NCBI GenBank assembly: GCA_010909165.1
Contig: VJWM01000016.1
Location: 806,001 to 870,000, forward strand
Source: Anthoceros angustus
Lineage: Eukaryota > Streptophyta > Anthocerotopsida > Anthocerotales > Anthocerotaceae
Direction of reading: 5' to 3'
Length of the DNA stretch: 64,000 nt
Part shown: positions 23,037-34,578 of the stretch, one piece after another
How positions within the stretch are numbered: position 1 is the stretch's first letter
How the letters are laid out: every line of letters begins with the position of its first letter
Translations under genes and position numbers: made by a program
The notes under the pieces: model-generated
Databases searched by the model: none
The model's input: the letters and a program-made list of their open reading frames with translations, nothing else
What the model was told of the DNA's origin: nothing

Positions 23037-23831
23037 ATGCTGAGGGCAACCTTCCTGAGCAGGACCTTCCGGACGTGCGAACTGTCCGGCCAGCTCGGTC
23101 GGAGGAAGGTGATCCTCAGCGGGAGCAGGCTGAGCACGTCGACGATGACGCAAGCGGCAGGCGGGAGCAGCAGGAGCCCGTCAGAGACGAAGCAGCTCGT
23201 AGACCGGATGCACGCACTGCTGGACGGGCAGCCTATGCATGCGTGGGATAAGCTGTGGGCGGAGAATGTAGTGCCGTGGGATCTGGGGAAGGTGACTCCG
23301 GTGGTGGCAAGCCTGGTGCGGGAGGGGAAGCTGCCGGAAGGCCGAGCCCTGGTCCCCGGGTGCGGAGCCGGGCACGATGTCGTTGCCCTGGCCGGGCCGG
23401 CAAGGCACGTCGTCGGCCTGGATATTTCAGACACGGCTGTGGCCATCGCCAGATCCCTGTCTGCCGGTGTCGCCAACTCGGAGTTTGCGGAGTTTATTGT
23501 GCACGACTTTTTCACATATGCTCCTGCAGCTCCCTTTGATCTCATCTTTGATTACACCTTCTTCTGCGCCATGGACCCTCCGTTGCGGCCAGCGTGGGCC
23601 AAGAAAACGGCAGAGCTGCTTGCACCAGACGGCCTCCTGGTCACGCTCATGTACCCTATAGCGGAGTACGCTGGTGGCCCTCCGTTTGCTGTGTCCGTGG
23701 AAGCGTACGAGCAGGTTCTGCTCCCCCTGGGATTCAAGCCTGTGTTTAGCGAGGAGAATCGCCTCAGCGTCGAGGCTCGCCAGGGTCGCGAAATTCTGTC
23801 GTTTTGGAGAAGAAGCAAGTCCAACATGTGA
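23037..23831 (+). CDS. Thiol/halide methyltransferase (HOL type), intronless
   Basis: One frame of 264 residues, complete from ATG to TGA. Members of this TPMT-superfamily branch transfer methyl groups from SAM to thiocyanate, bisulfide or halide ions. Family signatures are clear: WDKLWAENVVPWDLGKVTP, the SAM loop ALVPGCGAGHDVVALA (from residue 104), VVGLDISDTAVAIA, DLIFDYTFFCAMDPPLRPAW and LVTLMYPIAEYAGGPPF. The first about 36 residues are Arg/Ser-rich and could be an organelle presequence; the ATG at residue 37 (MTQAAGG) would give a cytosolic form. I recall flowering-plant HOL genes as having several introns, so absence of introns suggests origin by retroposition or lineage-specific intron loss. 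No poly-A tail or target repeat was recognised. Confidence 0.9.
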   Translation: MLRATFLSRTFRTCELSGQLGRRKVILSGSRLSTSTMTQAAGGSSRSPSETKQLVDRMHALLDGQPMHAWDKLWAENVVPWDLGKVTPVVASLVREGKLPEGRALVPGCGAGHDVVALAGPARHVVGLDISDTAVAIARSLSAGVANSEFAEFIVHDFFTYAPAAPFDLIFDYTFFCAMDPPLRPAWAKKTAELLAPDGLLVTLMYPIAEYAGGPPFAVSVEAYEQVLLPLGFKPVFSEENRLSVEARQGREILSFWRRSKSNM

Positions 23832-24053
23832 TAGACGTCGAGCCGCGTAGTATAAACCCAGTTGGTTTTAGGGATAAGTCTACCCTAAAATGCCCGCTAT
23901 CGTTTTAGCACAGCCACTGAGCAGTTGTCGTCGGTTTATAATGTTTTCATGTTCTCCGTTCAAAAGCTACTAAGCTACTTATAACACGCATTGCCTAATG
24001 TACTGATACACCAAAAGGAAACGGCTTCCCGACCCCGTGAGCGGGTCGTGGAG

Positions 24054-25948
24054 ATGGACACCACCGTTGAGCTCCTGACAGAGCAAGAATCCGCCGTGTA
24101 CGATCGCCAAATTCGGGTGTGGGGAGTTGATGCTCAGAGACGGTGCGTGTCTAACAGGATCTGTCATGCCATGCCGGGATATTGATGGTTGGCGGGTTTT
24201 CAATTGTGCTCCTGATGCTGCAGGCTAGGCAAGGCCCGGGTGCTGGTGGTGGGAATTACGGGGGTTGTTGCGGAGGTGAGACTTTTCGTTTCTTGCAGCT
24301 GCTGCGACTTCACGGTTGTCTGACACGGCAATTGGTGGCATTGCCATGGTTGACTTCTGCTTCTCCTGCGGTGTCTGGTGTTGTGTGGGTTGCTCGGTGA
24401 TGCTCCGAAATGCTGCAGACGTGCAAGAACATTGTGCTAGCAGGAGTCGGGGCTGTGACGTTGCTGGATGATGCGCCAGTCACTCTGGCTGCAGCGCAGT
24501 CCAACTTCCTCATCCCGTGGGAAGAGCTCGATCGCTCTGGGCAGACTATTGGTGCCGTTTGTGCCGATTCTTTGAAGGATTTCAACCCTATGGTGAAGGT
24601 GTCAGTGGTGACAGGTGAGTGGCCTCCCTCTACTTGTTACAGCTTTCCCCTTCTGTCAGCTCAGGACCGATGCCAGCGATGATGATGTCAAGTAGGGATG
24701 CAGGTGGCGTTGCCGAGAAGCCTGATGAGTTCTGGGACAGCTACGATGCAGTAGTTCTTGGGCGTGTTCCTCTGGATCTCAGGGTTTGGTGCTTAGTCCC
24801 GTTTGTTCTTCAGCTTGTCTGTTGTTCTGGTGCCCTGTCTGTCTCAGGGTGCTAAGTAGCAGGACTGACCCCCGGATGTGTAACTTGTGTGGCAGATTCG
24901 CATCAACTCCGTCTGCCGGCATCGGCCAAAAAAAGTCGCTTTCTATTGGGTTGAGTGTCGAGGTTCATGTGGAACCATCTTCGTGGATCTGCATAGGCAT
25001 TCATATGCTCCTAAGGTGCTGGGTGCATGCTTCCTATCCACATTTGCTGCTTCTAGCTGTAATGCCTTTCCACTGAGTTCATGCCTGATTTTCTCCTTCT
25101 TCACGCAGAAGGAAGGCGATGCCATGGATGCTATCTCGGAGATAGTGTTTCCAAGCCTCTTGGTTTACTCCTTCTCCCTTTTTGGTTGCTTTGCTTAATT
25201 GTTCTTCCTGACTGGCACCACTGATTTGAGGGTTAAATGCTTGGACAGGAGTCTTTGAGCGTGCAATGGAAAAGCTTACCGAAACGAACCAGCAAACTTT
25301 TCTTTGCCATGAGAGGTACTGCTGATAGGCGTGTGGAACTGAATTTGGCACCTGTAACCTTGTGTTGTACAACTTTACATTCTGTTATCATGCAACGCGA
25401 ATATCGAGAACTCATTCTGACCCAATCCTTGGCTCACAACTGGGTTCTTCAGTCATCGAAGAATTTGAGCAGGGTAAGGCAAATGAACCCAGCCACGATG
25501 GAGCTGCTGGAATACAAACTTTCAGCAAGATACTGTGCAAGGCCCAGGCAAGTCTTCTGGCAGGTTCTACCAGAACTCTAACAGCTCTCAGAAAGGTTTT
25601 GTAGTTCAGAAAGCTTAAAAAGTGTGGTCACACTCTTCTCCTGCAGGGAGTTTCGGAGTCCCTAGTTCCTGAATCTCTTCTGCGAAGAATACTCAGTGCA
25701 GGCACCAGAGAGCTACCCCCGGTTTGTGCCATCCTGGGCGGTATTTTAGGACAGGTCAGAAACTTCCTTTAAGTCTTTTGGGATGCTGTCCGTTGCGTAA
25801 CGTGTGGTCTTGCTGAACTATTTGTGCTCTTGCCTCACAGGAAATATTGAGGGCTGTGTCGGGTAAAGGAGAACCCCTTAGAAACTTCTTCTTCTTTGAT
25901 GCTCACGATGGGAAGGGTGTCATCGAGGCCATCCTACCAGCTGTATGA
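24054..25948 (+). CDS. SAE1: SUMO-activating enzyme subunit 1 (SAE1/AOS1), complete
   Basis: Ten exons keep phase: 24054-24142, 24224-24275, 24419-24614, 24665-24783, 24896-25015, 25109-25162, 25249-25315, 25453-25547, 25647-25754 and 25841-25948 (335 residues). SAE1 pairs with SAE2 to adenylate SUMO; the catalytic Cys resides in SAE2. Signatures are VYDRQIRVWGVDAQRRLGKA, the nucleotide-site loop VLVVGITGVVAE, CKNIVLAGVGAVTLLDD, VAFYWVECRGSCGTIFVDL, and a C-terminal FFFFDAHDGKGV segment. Exon 8 must end at a GC donor (CCCAG/GCAAGT) to keep frame and give CKAQGVSESLVPESLL. The alternative GT donor 16 bases on breaks the frame. The start of exon 4 (GPMPAMMMSS) is the weakest part. Confidence 0.9.
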
Positions 25949-26307
25949 TGTGGGTCGGATTCATATGTGTCCCTTCGTGACTTGTCTGGCCTAGGGTTCT
26001 GTAAGTCAGGAATGGCGAAGGGACAAAAACTCGTAACTGGAAAGTGAGTGATTCGGTTGGGAAATCTCTTTGGGTTTTATTATCTTGTCTACCTATTTTG
26101 TGGATACGGCTGACAATGAAACAACCACGTTTTTCCACAAACGTGCGTTGAAATTTGGGTGCCTGATATTACATAGTAGGCAAGTGAGCACCTATCTATG
26201 TACATTTTACATGTAATGCGCGCCGGATACATCGCTCGCGTCCGAGGTTGTAAGTGTGAAGCACCGCCAGCATGCAAGCTCGCTAGCACTGTGGTGGTGC
26301 GGCAACG
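25949..26307. other. Spacer between SAE1 and PEX14
   Basis: Tandem same-strand genes are separated by 359 bases. This holds the SAE1 3' region and the PEX14 promoter and leader. No gene or assignable element was seen. Confidence 0.45.
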
Positions 26308-29300
26308 ATGGCTGCGGCGGAAGTGGCTGCGCTACCGCTAGGCGCTCCAGTGGCGGTGGAAGTAGAGCCTCAAGCCAGTTCTTCACCAGATGCGAAGAAG
26401 GATGACAATTGGCGGCCCGCGCCTGAGCAGCCCCAGCCTCTGAGGGAGGCATTCGTCCAGAACGCAGTGAATTTTCTCTCGCACCCGAAAGTGAAGGGCT
26501 CCAGCGTGCAGCATCGCCTCAAATTCTTAGAGACCAAGGGCCTCACCAAGGACGAGATTGATGAAGCCTTTAGGCGAGTTCCGGTGTGTAAATCGGCATT
26601 CCCTTGTCTGATCAAGGAATGATTTTGCCTGTTGAAAGCAAGGGGATGACCGGTGCACGCATCGCAAGTCATGGTTCAATTCGGCGTGCTGATTTTGATG
26701 TTGTGATCGAGAGCAATGTAGGTGCACTGACGGGGCTCCTTTGTGCTGTAGGATCCACCCTCAGCTACCACGGCCATTCCACTCGCACCTCGAGGTACTT
26801 GGTAGATCAAATTTGGTTGTCATCTCCACATTTGATAACTGTGAGGAGGCGGCTGAGGTAGGCAGTCTTGTATGAGCAGAATCAGCTGTATCCGGAGCTG
26901 CACCTGGCTACCAGATTGCACCTGGCTACCAGATTGCACCTGCTTCCCAAGTTGGACCTCTAGCGCAAGCGCTCCCCACTCAGCAGCAGCAGCTAGCGTT
27001 AGCGCCGAAGCGGCCGGGATGGACACAAATGGTTGTGGCGGTTGGCGTGCTTGCTTGTGCTGGTGCTGGCACTGGTGTGTTGGTCAAGGTAGGGTCTTAT
27101 GAACTTCCTCGGGTGCTCTTTCCAGGTTATTGATTTTGAGCTTGGTTTTACTGTAAGGTGTTCGTGATTTTGTGCATGGTGCGGTCATTGTTCGCAGAGG
27201 TGGCTGATTCCGAAGTTGAAGAACTGGATTCGACGCGTCGCACTTGATGGAACACCTGAGCAAAAGAAAGCGGCCCAGGAAGATGATGCTGCAAATGTGT
27301 CAGCAGTGACAGCAACTGCTGCTGCTGTGGCAGCGGCTGCCTCTGAGGTGGCAGCAGCGACACAAGAGATTGTTCGCTCCCGGGTTGAAGGTTGTTGCTT
27401 TTAAGCCCTCGCTGCTGCTTCCAGCTAATACTAGGTACTTACCCTCGCAATGCTCATTCCTTTGCTCCATGCCACAGAGCGGGAGTATCGGAACGAGTTT
27501 ATTAATGCACTGGACGCACGGACAACCAGCCTGAAGGCAGCCCTGACTGTCGTGCAAGAGGCAATGCAAAATATCGAGGCATCACGACAGGTTTCACCAG
27601 ATTCCCGTGACCTTCTTAGAGACCGGGTAAACACAGGTTCCGAGAGTTTCAACTGGGCAGCTCGGCCAGGTTGGTTCATTATGCGGATTGTGATTGTCAT
27701 TCAAATGGTTGCCTGTAGAAAATATAGCTCACGTCTGTTTATGGGCACAGTTGCGGCAACCAACTTTGAAGCTCAATATGCAGCCAGGAATTCCATCGTA
27801 AAGGTGTGGTGCTTCTCGTCGAATAACCGATTCATCAACCATATCTCATTCACTGTTCTCTTTCTGGAACATTTACACTCAGCTGTTCGTGTTTTCTGTG
27901 TGTTTTATGTGTCTAGTCTGCCAAGGGTGGCCTCGCAACAGAGCTACACAGGCCTTCATCCGGCCATCATGTGCAGACAGGTTTAATTTGTGAAAAGTCT
28001 TTTCTTGGGTTCATATATTGAGTAAAGATCAATTCATCCGACTTCAGTGGGAGATACAGCTGCTGGGACAGCTTATTCCAACTTGATGTGCGTCTGCCTG
28101 TGCAGCAAACCTATTGCGCGGCGCTGGGATGCATGGTCCTTCAAGAATGGATGAGGTTTGTCCAGTCATGAAGGCTTTGAAGTGTCTTGAATGATGGGTG
28201 GGTGGGCCACTGTTTGTGTTTGACTGCCACCTCTTATGTCGGACTTCACTTTAGATTGGCTTGGCTACCTTGGTTTCTCTTGAGCCTCACAACTTCCCTT
28301 TCAGTGGTGTTTTCTTTGGTCCTTGAAAGAAGCATATCCTAGCACCCAGTCAGCTTTTGTGGTATTCGTCTAGTTTTCATCACCTGAATGTGAGAGCAAA
28401 GTTGACCGAGGTAGTAGTAGCCATCATGCTAGGCAGCATGTAGTAAGAACGGCTTTCTGTTTGATTTTGAGCTTGGTTTTACTGTAAGGTGTTCGTGATT
28501 TTGTGCATGGTGCGGTCATTGTTCGCAGAGGTGGCTGATTCCGAAGTTGAAGAACTGGATTCGACGCGTCGCACTTGATGGAACACCTGAGCAAAAGAAA
28601 GCGGCCCAGGAAGATGATGCTGCAAATGTGTCAGCAGTGACAGCAACTGCTGCTGCTGTGGCAGCTGCCTCTGAGGTGGCAGCAGCAGCGACACAAGAGA
28701 TTATTCGCTCCGGGTTGAAGGTTGTTGCTTTTAAGCCCTCGCTGCTGCTTCCAGCTAATACTAGGTACTTACCCTCGCAATGCTCATTCCTTTGCTCCAT
28801 GCCACAGAGCGGGAGTATCGGAACGAGTTTATTAATGCACTGGACGCACGGACAACCAGCCTGAAGGCAGCCCTGACTGTCGTGCAAGAGGCAATGCAAA
28901 ATATCGAGGCATCACGACAGGTTTCACCAGATTCCCGTGACCTTCTTAGAGACCGGGTAAACACAGGTTCGAGAGTTTCAACTGGGCAGCTCAGCCAGGT
29001 TGGTTCATTATGCGGATTGTGATTGTCATTCAAATGGTTGCCTGTAGAAAATATAGCTCACGTCTGTTTATGGGCACAGTTGCGGCAACCAACTTTGAAG
29101 CTCAATATGCAGCCAGGAATTCCATCGTAAAGGTGTGGTGCTTCTCGTCGAATAACCGATTCATCAACCATATCTCATTCACTGTTCTCTTTCTGGAACA
29201 TTTACACTCAGCTGTTCGTGTTTTTCTGTGTGTTTTTATGTGTCTAGTCTGCCAAGGGTGGCCTCGCAACAGAGCTACACAGGCCTTCATCCGGCCATCA

Positions 29301-30757
29301 TGTGCAGACAGGTTTAATTTGTGAAAAGTCTTTTCTTGGGTTCATATATTGAGTAAAGATCAATTCATCCGACTTCAGTGGGAGATACAGCTGCTGGGAC
29401 AGCTTATTCCAACTTGATGTGCGTCTGCCTGTGCAGCAAACCTATTGCGCGGCGCTGGGATGCATGGTCCTTCAAGAATGGATGAGGTTTGTCCAGTCAT
29501 GAAGGCTTTGAAGTGTCTTGAATGATGGGTGGGTGGGCCACTGTTTGTGTTTGACTGCCACCTCTTATGTCGGACTTCACTTTAGATTGGCTTGGCTACC
29601 TTGGTTTCTCTTGAGCCTCACAACTTCCCTTTCAGTGGTGTTTTCTTTGGTCCTTGAAAGAAGCATATCCTAGCACCCAGTCAGCTTTTTGTGGTATTCG
29701 TCTAGTTTTCATCACCTGAATGTGAGAGCAAAGTTGACCGAGGTAGTAGTAGCCATCATGCTAGGCAGCATGTAGTAAGAACGGCTTTCTGTTTGATTTG
29801 AGTCCAGGTTGTGGCAAAGTTGGAGCGAGGTGAACCTTTTCCTGATATACGGGTATGCTATCCTGAAATTTGAGCTGGAGCTGTGGTGTGACGACAAGTT
29901 CTAGTATGTTTGCACTTCACTGCCAAACAGCTGAGATCAACCGATTGGATGGAGTGCAGGCTGTTGATGACAAACCTCCCAATCCCATGCAAGAGCCATC
30001 ATCCCCTAAGTTGCAACCCAGGCAAAAGGTCTGTAATGTGTGGACTCCTTACAAAGGGCAAAATGGGTATCTGATTAGTGGTCGTACTGCTAGGCAATCT
30101 CTCCTGATTGTGTCATGGCAACAAGGTCTCTGGTCTCGTTTACTGGTTTCTAGTGATTTCAAGTGCTCTACCAACCAGCTAGGCATGTTCTGACATGGTT
30201 TTTCTCTACTGTTCGCATGACTCTTTTTTTGGCAGCCTTGGGAAGTAGCTGTATCAGCAGCCCTGAAACCTCGTGAACCTGACACGCTTTCTATTGGGCA
30301 GTCTGCTATGGTTAGCGAGAGACTTGATGCTGTCGATTGGCCTTCCTCTTCGTGGGCAGCTGGATCTGTCTACCCTTCCGCTGAAGGGCCTTCCTCTTCG
30401 TGGGCAGCTGGACCAGCTGCTGGCATAACTGAACAGGATTCTGCTGGGCGTGGGAAGCACTCTTCCACGGAAATTGGAGTCCGGACCAACAGTCCAGGCC
30501 CAGTAGGCAAGAGGTGGGTTCCCCCACCCATGCCACCAAGTGCCCTACCAGCGCTCATCTCCTCTGCTCAGCTGGATGGAGAGCGAGTGGAGTCTGGCGT
30601 TGCCTCGTCTGAAGTTCCAACAGCTGTAAAGCAGGAGCCGGTCGACAAGTTCGAGGCAGCGGTGACGATTCCAGCAGCTGGAGACAGCCCAGGACAAGCA
30701 GAAGCTGCCCCGGAGAGTGATAATCCTCACGAGAGCGGAGGCGCAGGATCAGCGTAG
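26308..30757 (+). CDS. PEX14: Peroxisomal membrane docking protein PEX14, with internal exon duplication
   Basis: Confident exons: 26308-26583, 26752-26794, 26880-27088, then exons within a duplicated 1.33-kb unit (first copy 27198 to about 28160), then 29808-29852, 29960-30028 and 30236-30757. PEX14 docks the PEX5/PEX7 cargo receptors at the peroxisome membrane. The N-terminal receptor-binding domain is clear (FVQNAVNFLSHPKVKGSSV, FLETKGLTKDEIDEAFRRVP). Exon 3 carries the membrane segment (MVVAVGVLACAGAGTGVLVK). The duplicated exons encode WLIPKLKNWIRRVALD, an Ala-rich coiled coil and YRNEFINALDARTTSLKAAL. The tail has AVDDKPPNPMQ, PWEV and a Pro/Ser-rich region with a repeated SSSWAAG. How the transcript splices across the two unit copies is unresolved. 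Confidence 0.9.
27131..29794 (+). repeat. Tandem duplication of about 1331 bp inside PEX14
   Basis: Copy 1 is about 27131-28461 and copy 2 about 28462-29794, near-identical along their length including introns. Differences are scattered single bases and small indels. At the end of the first duplicated exon copy 1 has CTCCCGGGTTG and copy 2 CTCCGGGTTG. Later copy 1 has GGTTCCGAG and copy 2 GGTTCGAG. Both indels shift frame unless different splice sites are used. High identity of intron sequence points to a recent event. Confidence 0.95.
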
Positions 30758-31337
30758 AAAGTTCGAGAGCTAGGAGATTGAACACTGGGATCAGCTAGGA
30801 GAAAGAACAATGGGATCAGCTAGGAGATTGAACAATGGGATCAGCTAGGAGACCGAACGATGAGAGGACAATCGTTCATCTGGGAGACAATGAAGGCGAA
30901 AATTGCTTGACATAGGAGATGGGAAGCTGGCGGTGGTGATCTCGAGATTGAACCAATGGTGGGATACTCGGTCCCTTGCTCTCCGTCTGTGAAAGGCGAG
31001 GTGAAGCGTCTCCGCATGTACGAATGATGGACAGAGCTGAACAAGCTCGGCAACATTACCTACCATCAAAGTTGAAGCATGATCGGAGATTTGGTTTTGA
31101 AAGATAAGCAGTGCTTCGTGCGGTCATTGTGGAGAAAGGAGAAATTGAACCTGTGCTCTTCGTCTGTAATGGGAAAAGTGAAGCGCCTACGCATGTACGC
31201 GTGATTAACACACTTAATCAAGGTCCCAATCACCTAACAGACTGGTGTGGAATAGTACGGGCACGAAATGATTCGGAATTTTTTATGTTAACCCCGGATG
31301 GATTTTACGTGTCTTTTCTTTCCTTAAGGCGTTTAGT
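30758..31337. other. 3' flank of PEX14 with a short tandem repeat
   Basis: A GATCAGCTAGGAGA-based unit of about 26 bases is repeated three times at about 30790-30855. The segments near 30960-31030 and 31120-31200 look like diverged copies of one another (shared CTCTTCGTCTGT / GCATGTACG words). No gene is supported. Confidence 0.5.
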
Positions 31338-34300
31338 AACACTCCCTTTTCAGCGAGGTGCGTTGTTGCTGCTGTTTATTCCAGCAAGAGTCAGTAAGAA
31401 TACATGAGAGATGATAGAGAGCTCCCCATCTTTGCCTAACCTAAAAACTTAGCTCTCTCCCCTCGATCTCCTCTTCAAACAGCTTTCTTCTAGCACGCTC
31501 ACACTCTAGGCTTCCAAAGCCTTTAGACACGTTAGTCCTATCCTCACAAGAGTGTAGCTCCAAATGCTAGGATCACAGGATGCTCCTCCCTAGGGCTAGC
31601 CTCATCTCCTTTTACAGGGAGGCTTACATCATTCTCAAAGTAAATGCCTAAAGCAGACTTTCTTTCTTAAGCCTTAAGCTAAGTCTTACCACCACTACTT
31701 ACAACTTACTAAACTGGATCCAGCAGCCATGAATCTAGTCTAGTAAGTTATGTGATTAGTGGTAATAAGGCTTAAATGAGGCCCTGAATCATGTTTAGTA
31801 AGTTATGTGACTAGTGCTAGTCAGGCTTAGTTTAGGGCTTGAAGAAGATAGTCTGCGTAAGGCAGTTACTTGGGGAACGATGTAAGGCTCCTAATTAGGG
31901 GTAAGGCGAGCTCTAGATGGGTCATCCTAGTATTGATCCTAGTACTGGGGCCATATTCTTGTGAGGCTAGGTTGTGGAAGCCTAAAAACAAGGTCTCCTA
32001 AGACCTGGAGACACACCCCTCTTTTTAGAGACAGAGGTCGAAATGACCAAATTTTACATTTGAAATCAAATCAAATCGTGATTTCGTGGGTTTTCGACAC
32101 AAGGGTCAAAAACACACATCGCAGATAACCAGGTTTTCATAACACCATTTCTAGCTTTATCATGCCATTTGATCTTGCAAATAATGGTCCTCGGTTGGAT
32201 CAAGTTTGAAAATACCCGCGTTTTCAGCACTTTCAAGGACACTTTTCCAAAATCGGTTAGTCTTTCAAAATCGCCAAGTTTGTGACGCTTTTTGAATATA
32301 TGTACTAAGGGTCAAAGTCCAGACGAGACTAATGTTGTGGATACATTTCATTTCCTTCACATGCCCCTCATGTCCAGACATCCCCCGAACGGTGTCTTTA
32401 AATATGTGGCAACGTGAAAGTTCAAGTTCAATATGTCTCTACATGTCACTATACATAATACAACAAATGCATCAACACATGTCATTTGGTATCCAAGTGG
32501 TGAATTAGATGTATAATTTAGCCAAATGTAAACTAACTAATCGCCTTCTACGCATTTGCCATCCGAAATACACGACACAAGGCGAGCTTAAAACCCGAAC
32601 ACACATCACTAGACCAGACAGTAGGAGCCAGTGATTTACTTCACTTATAAAAGGGATAGCTTAAACACCGCCAAGTCTTGTCATGAGCAGTCGAGCAGGA
32701 CAAGGCGAAAGAAAACAGTTGGCCAAAACCCGGATGTCCGGTGAGCACCAGCCCACACAATGCCCATATTGACCATGCTTTAAACGATGTACCCCACGTC
32801 AAAGACCAAAGTGTGTGTAAAGGATTCAACAAAAGCACTATTCCCGATTGAGTGAGCATCTGTTGCGAGAAACCAAAACCAATAGTGCTCATTCCTAGGC
32901 TAGTCTCCGAAGCTGTACACTCTCTACGCCTGAATGCACCACCTGAACAAGAAACCAACACTAGCGGCAGTCAAACCAGATGTGCCATTTGCTTTTGCAT
33001 CAACACCATCAAATATCCGCAGAGAACACAACCACAAGCAACGATGTAAACATCGATTCGGTAATCTCGAAGGCGAAACCATACTTGCCATCCTCACTCG
33101 GGCTCGGCCTTCACGGTCGCTCCCTCCACGCCAAGGCCTTGGCTTTTCCTGCGACCATCACTGTGGCTAGCTCCCTCGCCTCCTTCTCGCCCATACGTCG
33201 TCTTGACATCCAACTCCTCCAGACAACTCCGCATCTCCGGCTTCACCGCCAAATATGGTCTCGAATCTTGTAGCTCCCTTTTCATTGTCTTCACCTCCTC
33301 CCGGCAAGTGAGAGGTCACGGGTTATATCCCTTGGCTTTCCACCCTCATCCCCTCGGGAAGGGTCCACACCCCTAGCGGCTCCCTTAAGGCCACCGACAC
33401 CCACCTCCCCTTGAACCAACAGGCTTGGGGTGAGGAAAGCAGGTGCCAGGCGGATCGCAGCGACATTGCCTCGCGTGTTGGACCCCTGAGGCCCCGAGGA
33501 GGTCTTCCTCCTAGCCCTCTTCTGCGATGTCGTGAGATGTCACCGTGGGGTGACGTAGCCGCCTCGTTCTCATCGCAATCGTGGAGAACTAGCCGCACAA
33601 AGGCGGGTGCCACAAGTCCGAGGTTAGTAGCGGCGGCTCTGACCAGCAGGCGAAGCGAGCACCGGCCAGGCGAGCGGTGCGCCCGGCCTGGCACCACCAG
33701 GCGAAGCCTTTTGCTGTTCCAATCTCCGATAGCGCTGCAAATGGTCCTCCTCAACCAACACGCACCACTCGCCACCCAAGGCCACCACGCCCCGCTCACC
33801 CCCAGTGGCACTCAGTAGCCAGATCGCCAACCACGGCAAGCGCAGCTCTTGGAGCGTGATGGAAAATAAAAGAAGAGTGAGGGCAAGAGGGGGAGTACCG
33901 GCCGGAGGAGGGTTTACGCTCGGTCTCTCCCCATTCCTTCCCATCCTACATACAATTGTCGAAGCGCCACACTGCGGCCGAAAAAAGTACACGGGCCATA
34001 CACCGACAAGTGTGAAACCTTACAAAAACATGATACGTGTTACAAGCTGTGCCGGATGTCCGGTGGAGAAGCCACGAGACTCAACCACATTTGCCAACAC
34101 TCCAAAAGCACACATCCTAATAAAACAAACCACCTTCACATAACTAGAAATCACCGTCTATGACCTCAGCTCTCTCCCGACCAACATCAAAATTCTGAAT
34201 TCTAGGTGGGTTAGGATCTGGCTCCTCACCGGAGTCCACACCGCCATCAAGTCCACCAAATAATCAACAGATGCATCAGAGGATTCAATGTTGTCCAGGT

Positions 34301-34578
34301 CTTCCGAATCAATCCGCTCATCACCAGTTTCATCACCATCACAGGAGGAAGCACCGCTTCCTCACTAGGCTCGCCGTAACTCAAAGACCTTCCTCTTCAA
34401 CATATCCATGGTGTTTTTGCTTAAAGTCCTGCTCCTCGTCAACACAAAATCGTAACCCATGATCGTGGTCTCCAAAAGCTTGATGGCTTGGACATGTTTC
34501 TTCAAAGGATTCCGCGCCTACCTTTCCGTGACTGGTGGGTACTGCACCCATTCCTCCGAGTACCTACCCTCAAGTGCA

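Noticed and set aside
25548-25563. GT donor at 25564 as the end of SAE1 exon 8
   Set aside because: It leaves phase 1 and breaks the downstream conserved frame, whereas the GC donor keeps it.
33323-33992. Long GC-rich open frames on both strands at the left of the transposon
   Set aside because: Overlapping frames on both strands with Arg/Pro/Gly-rich composition and no motif; they look compositional.
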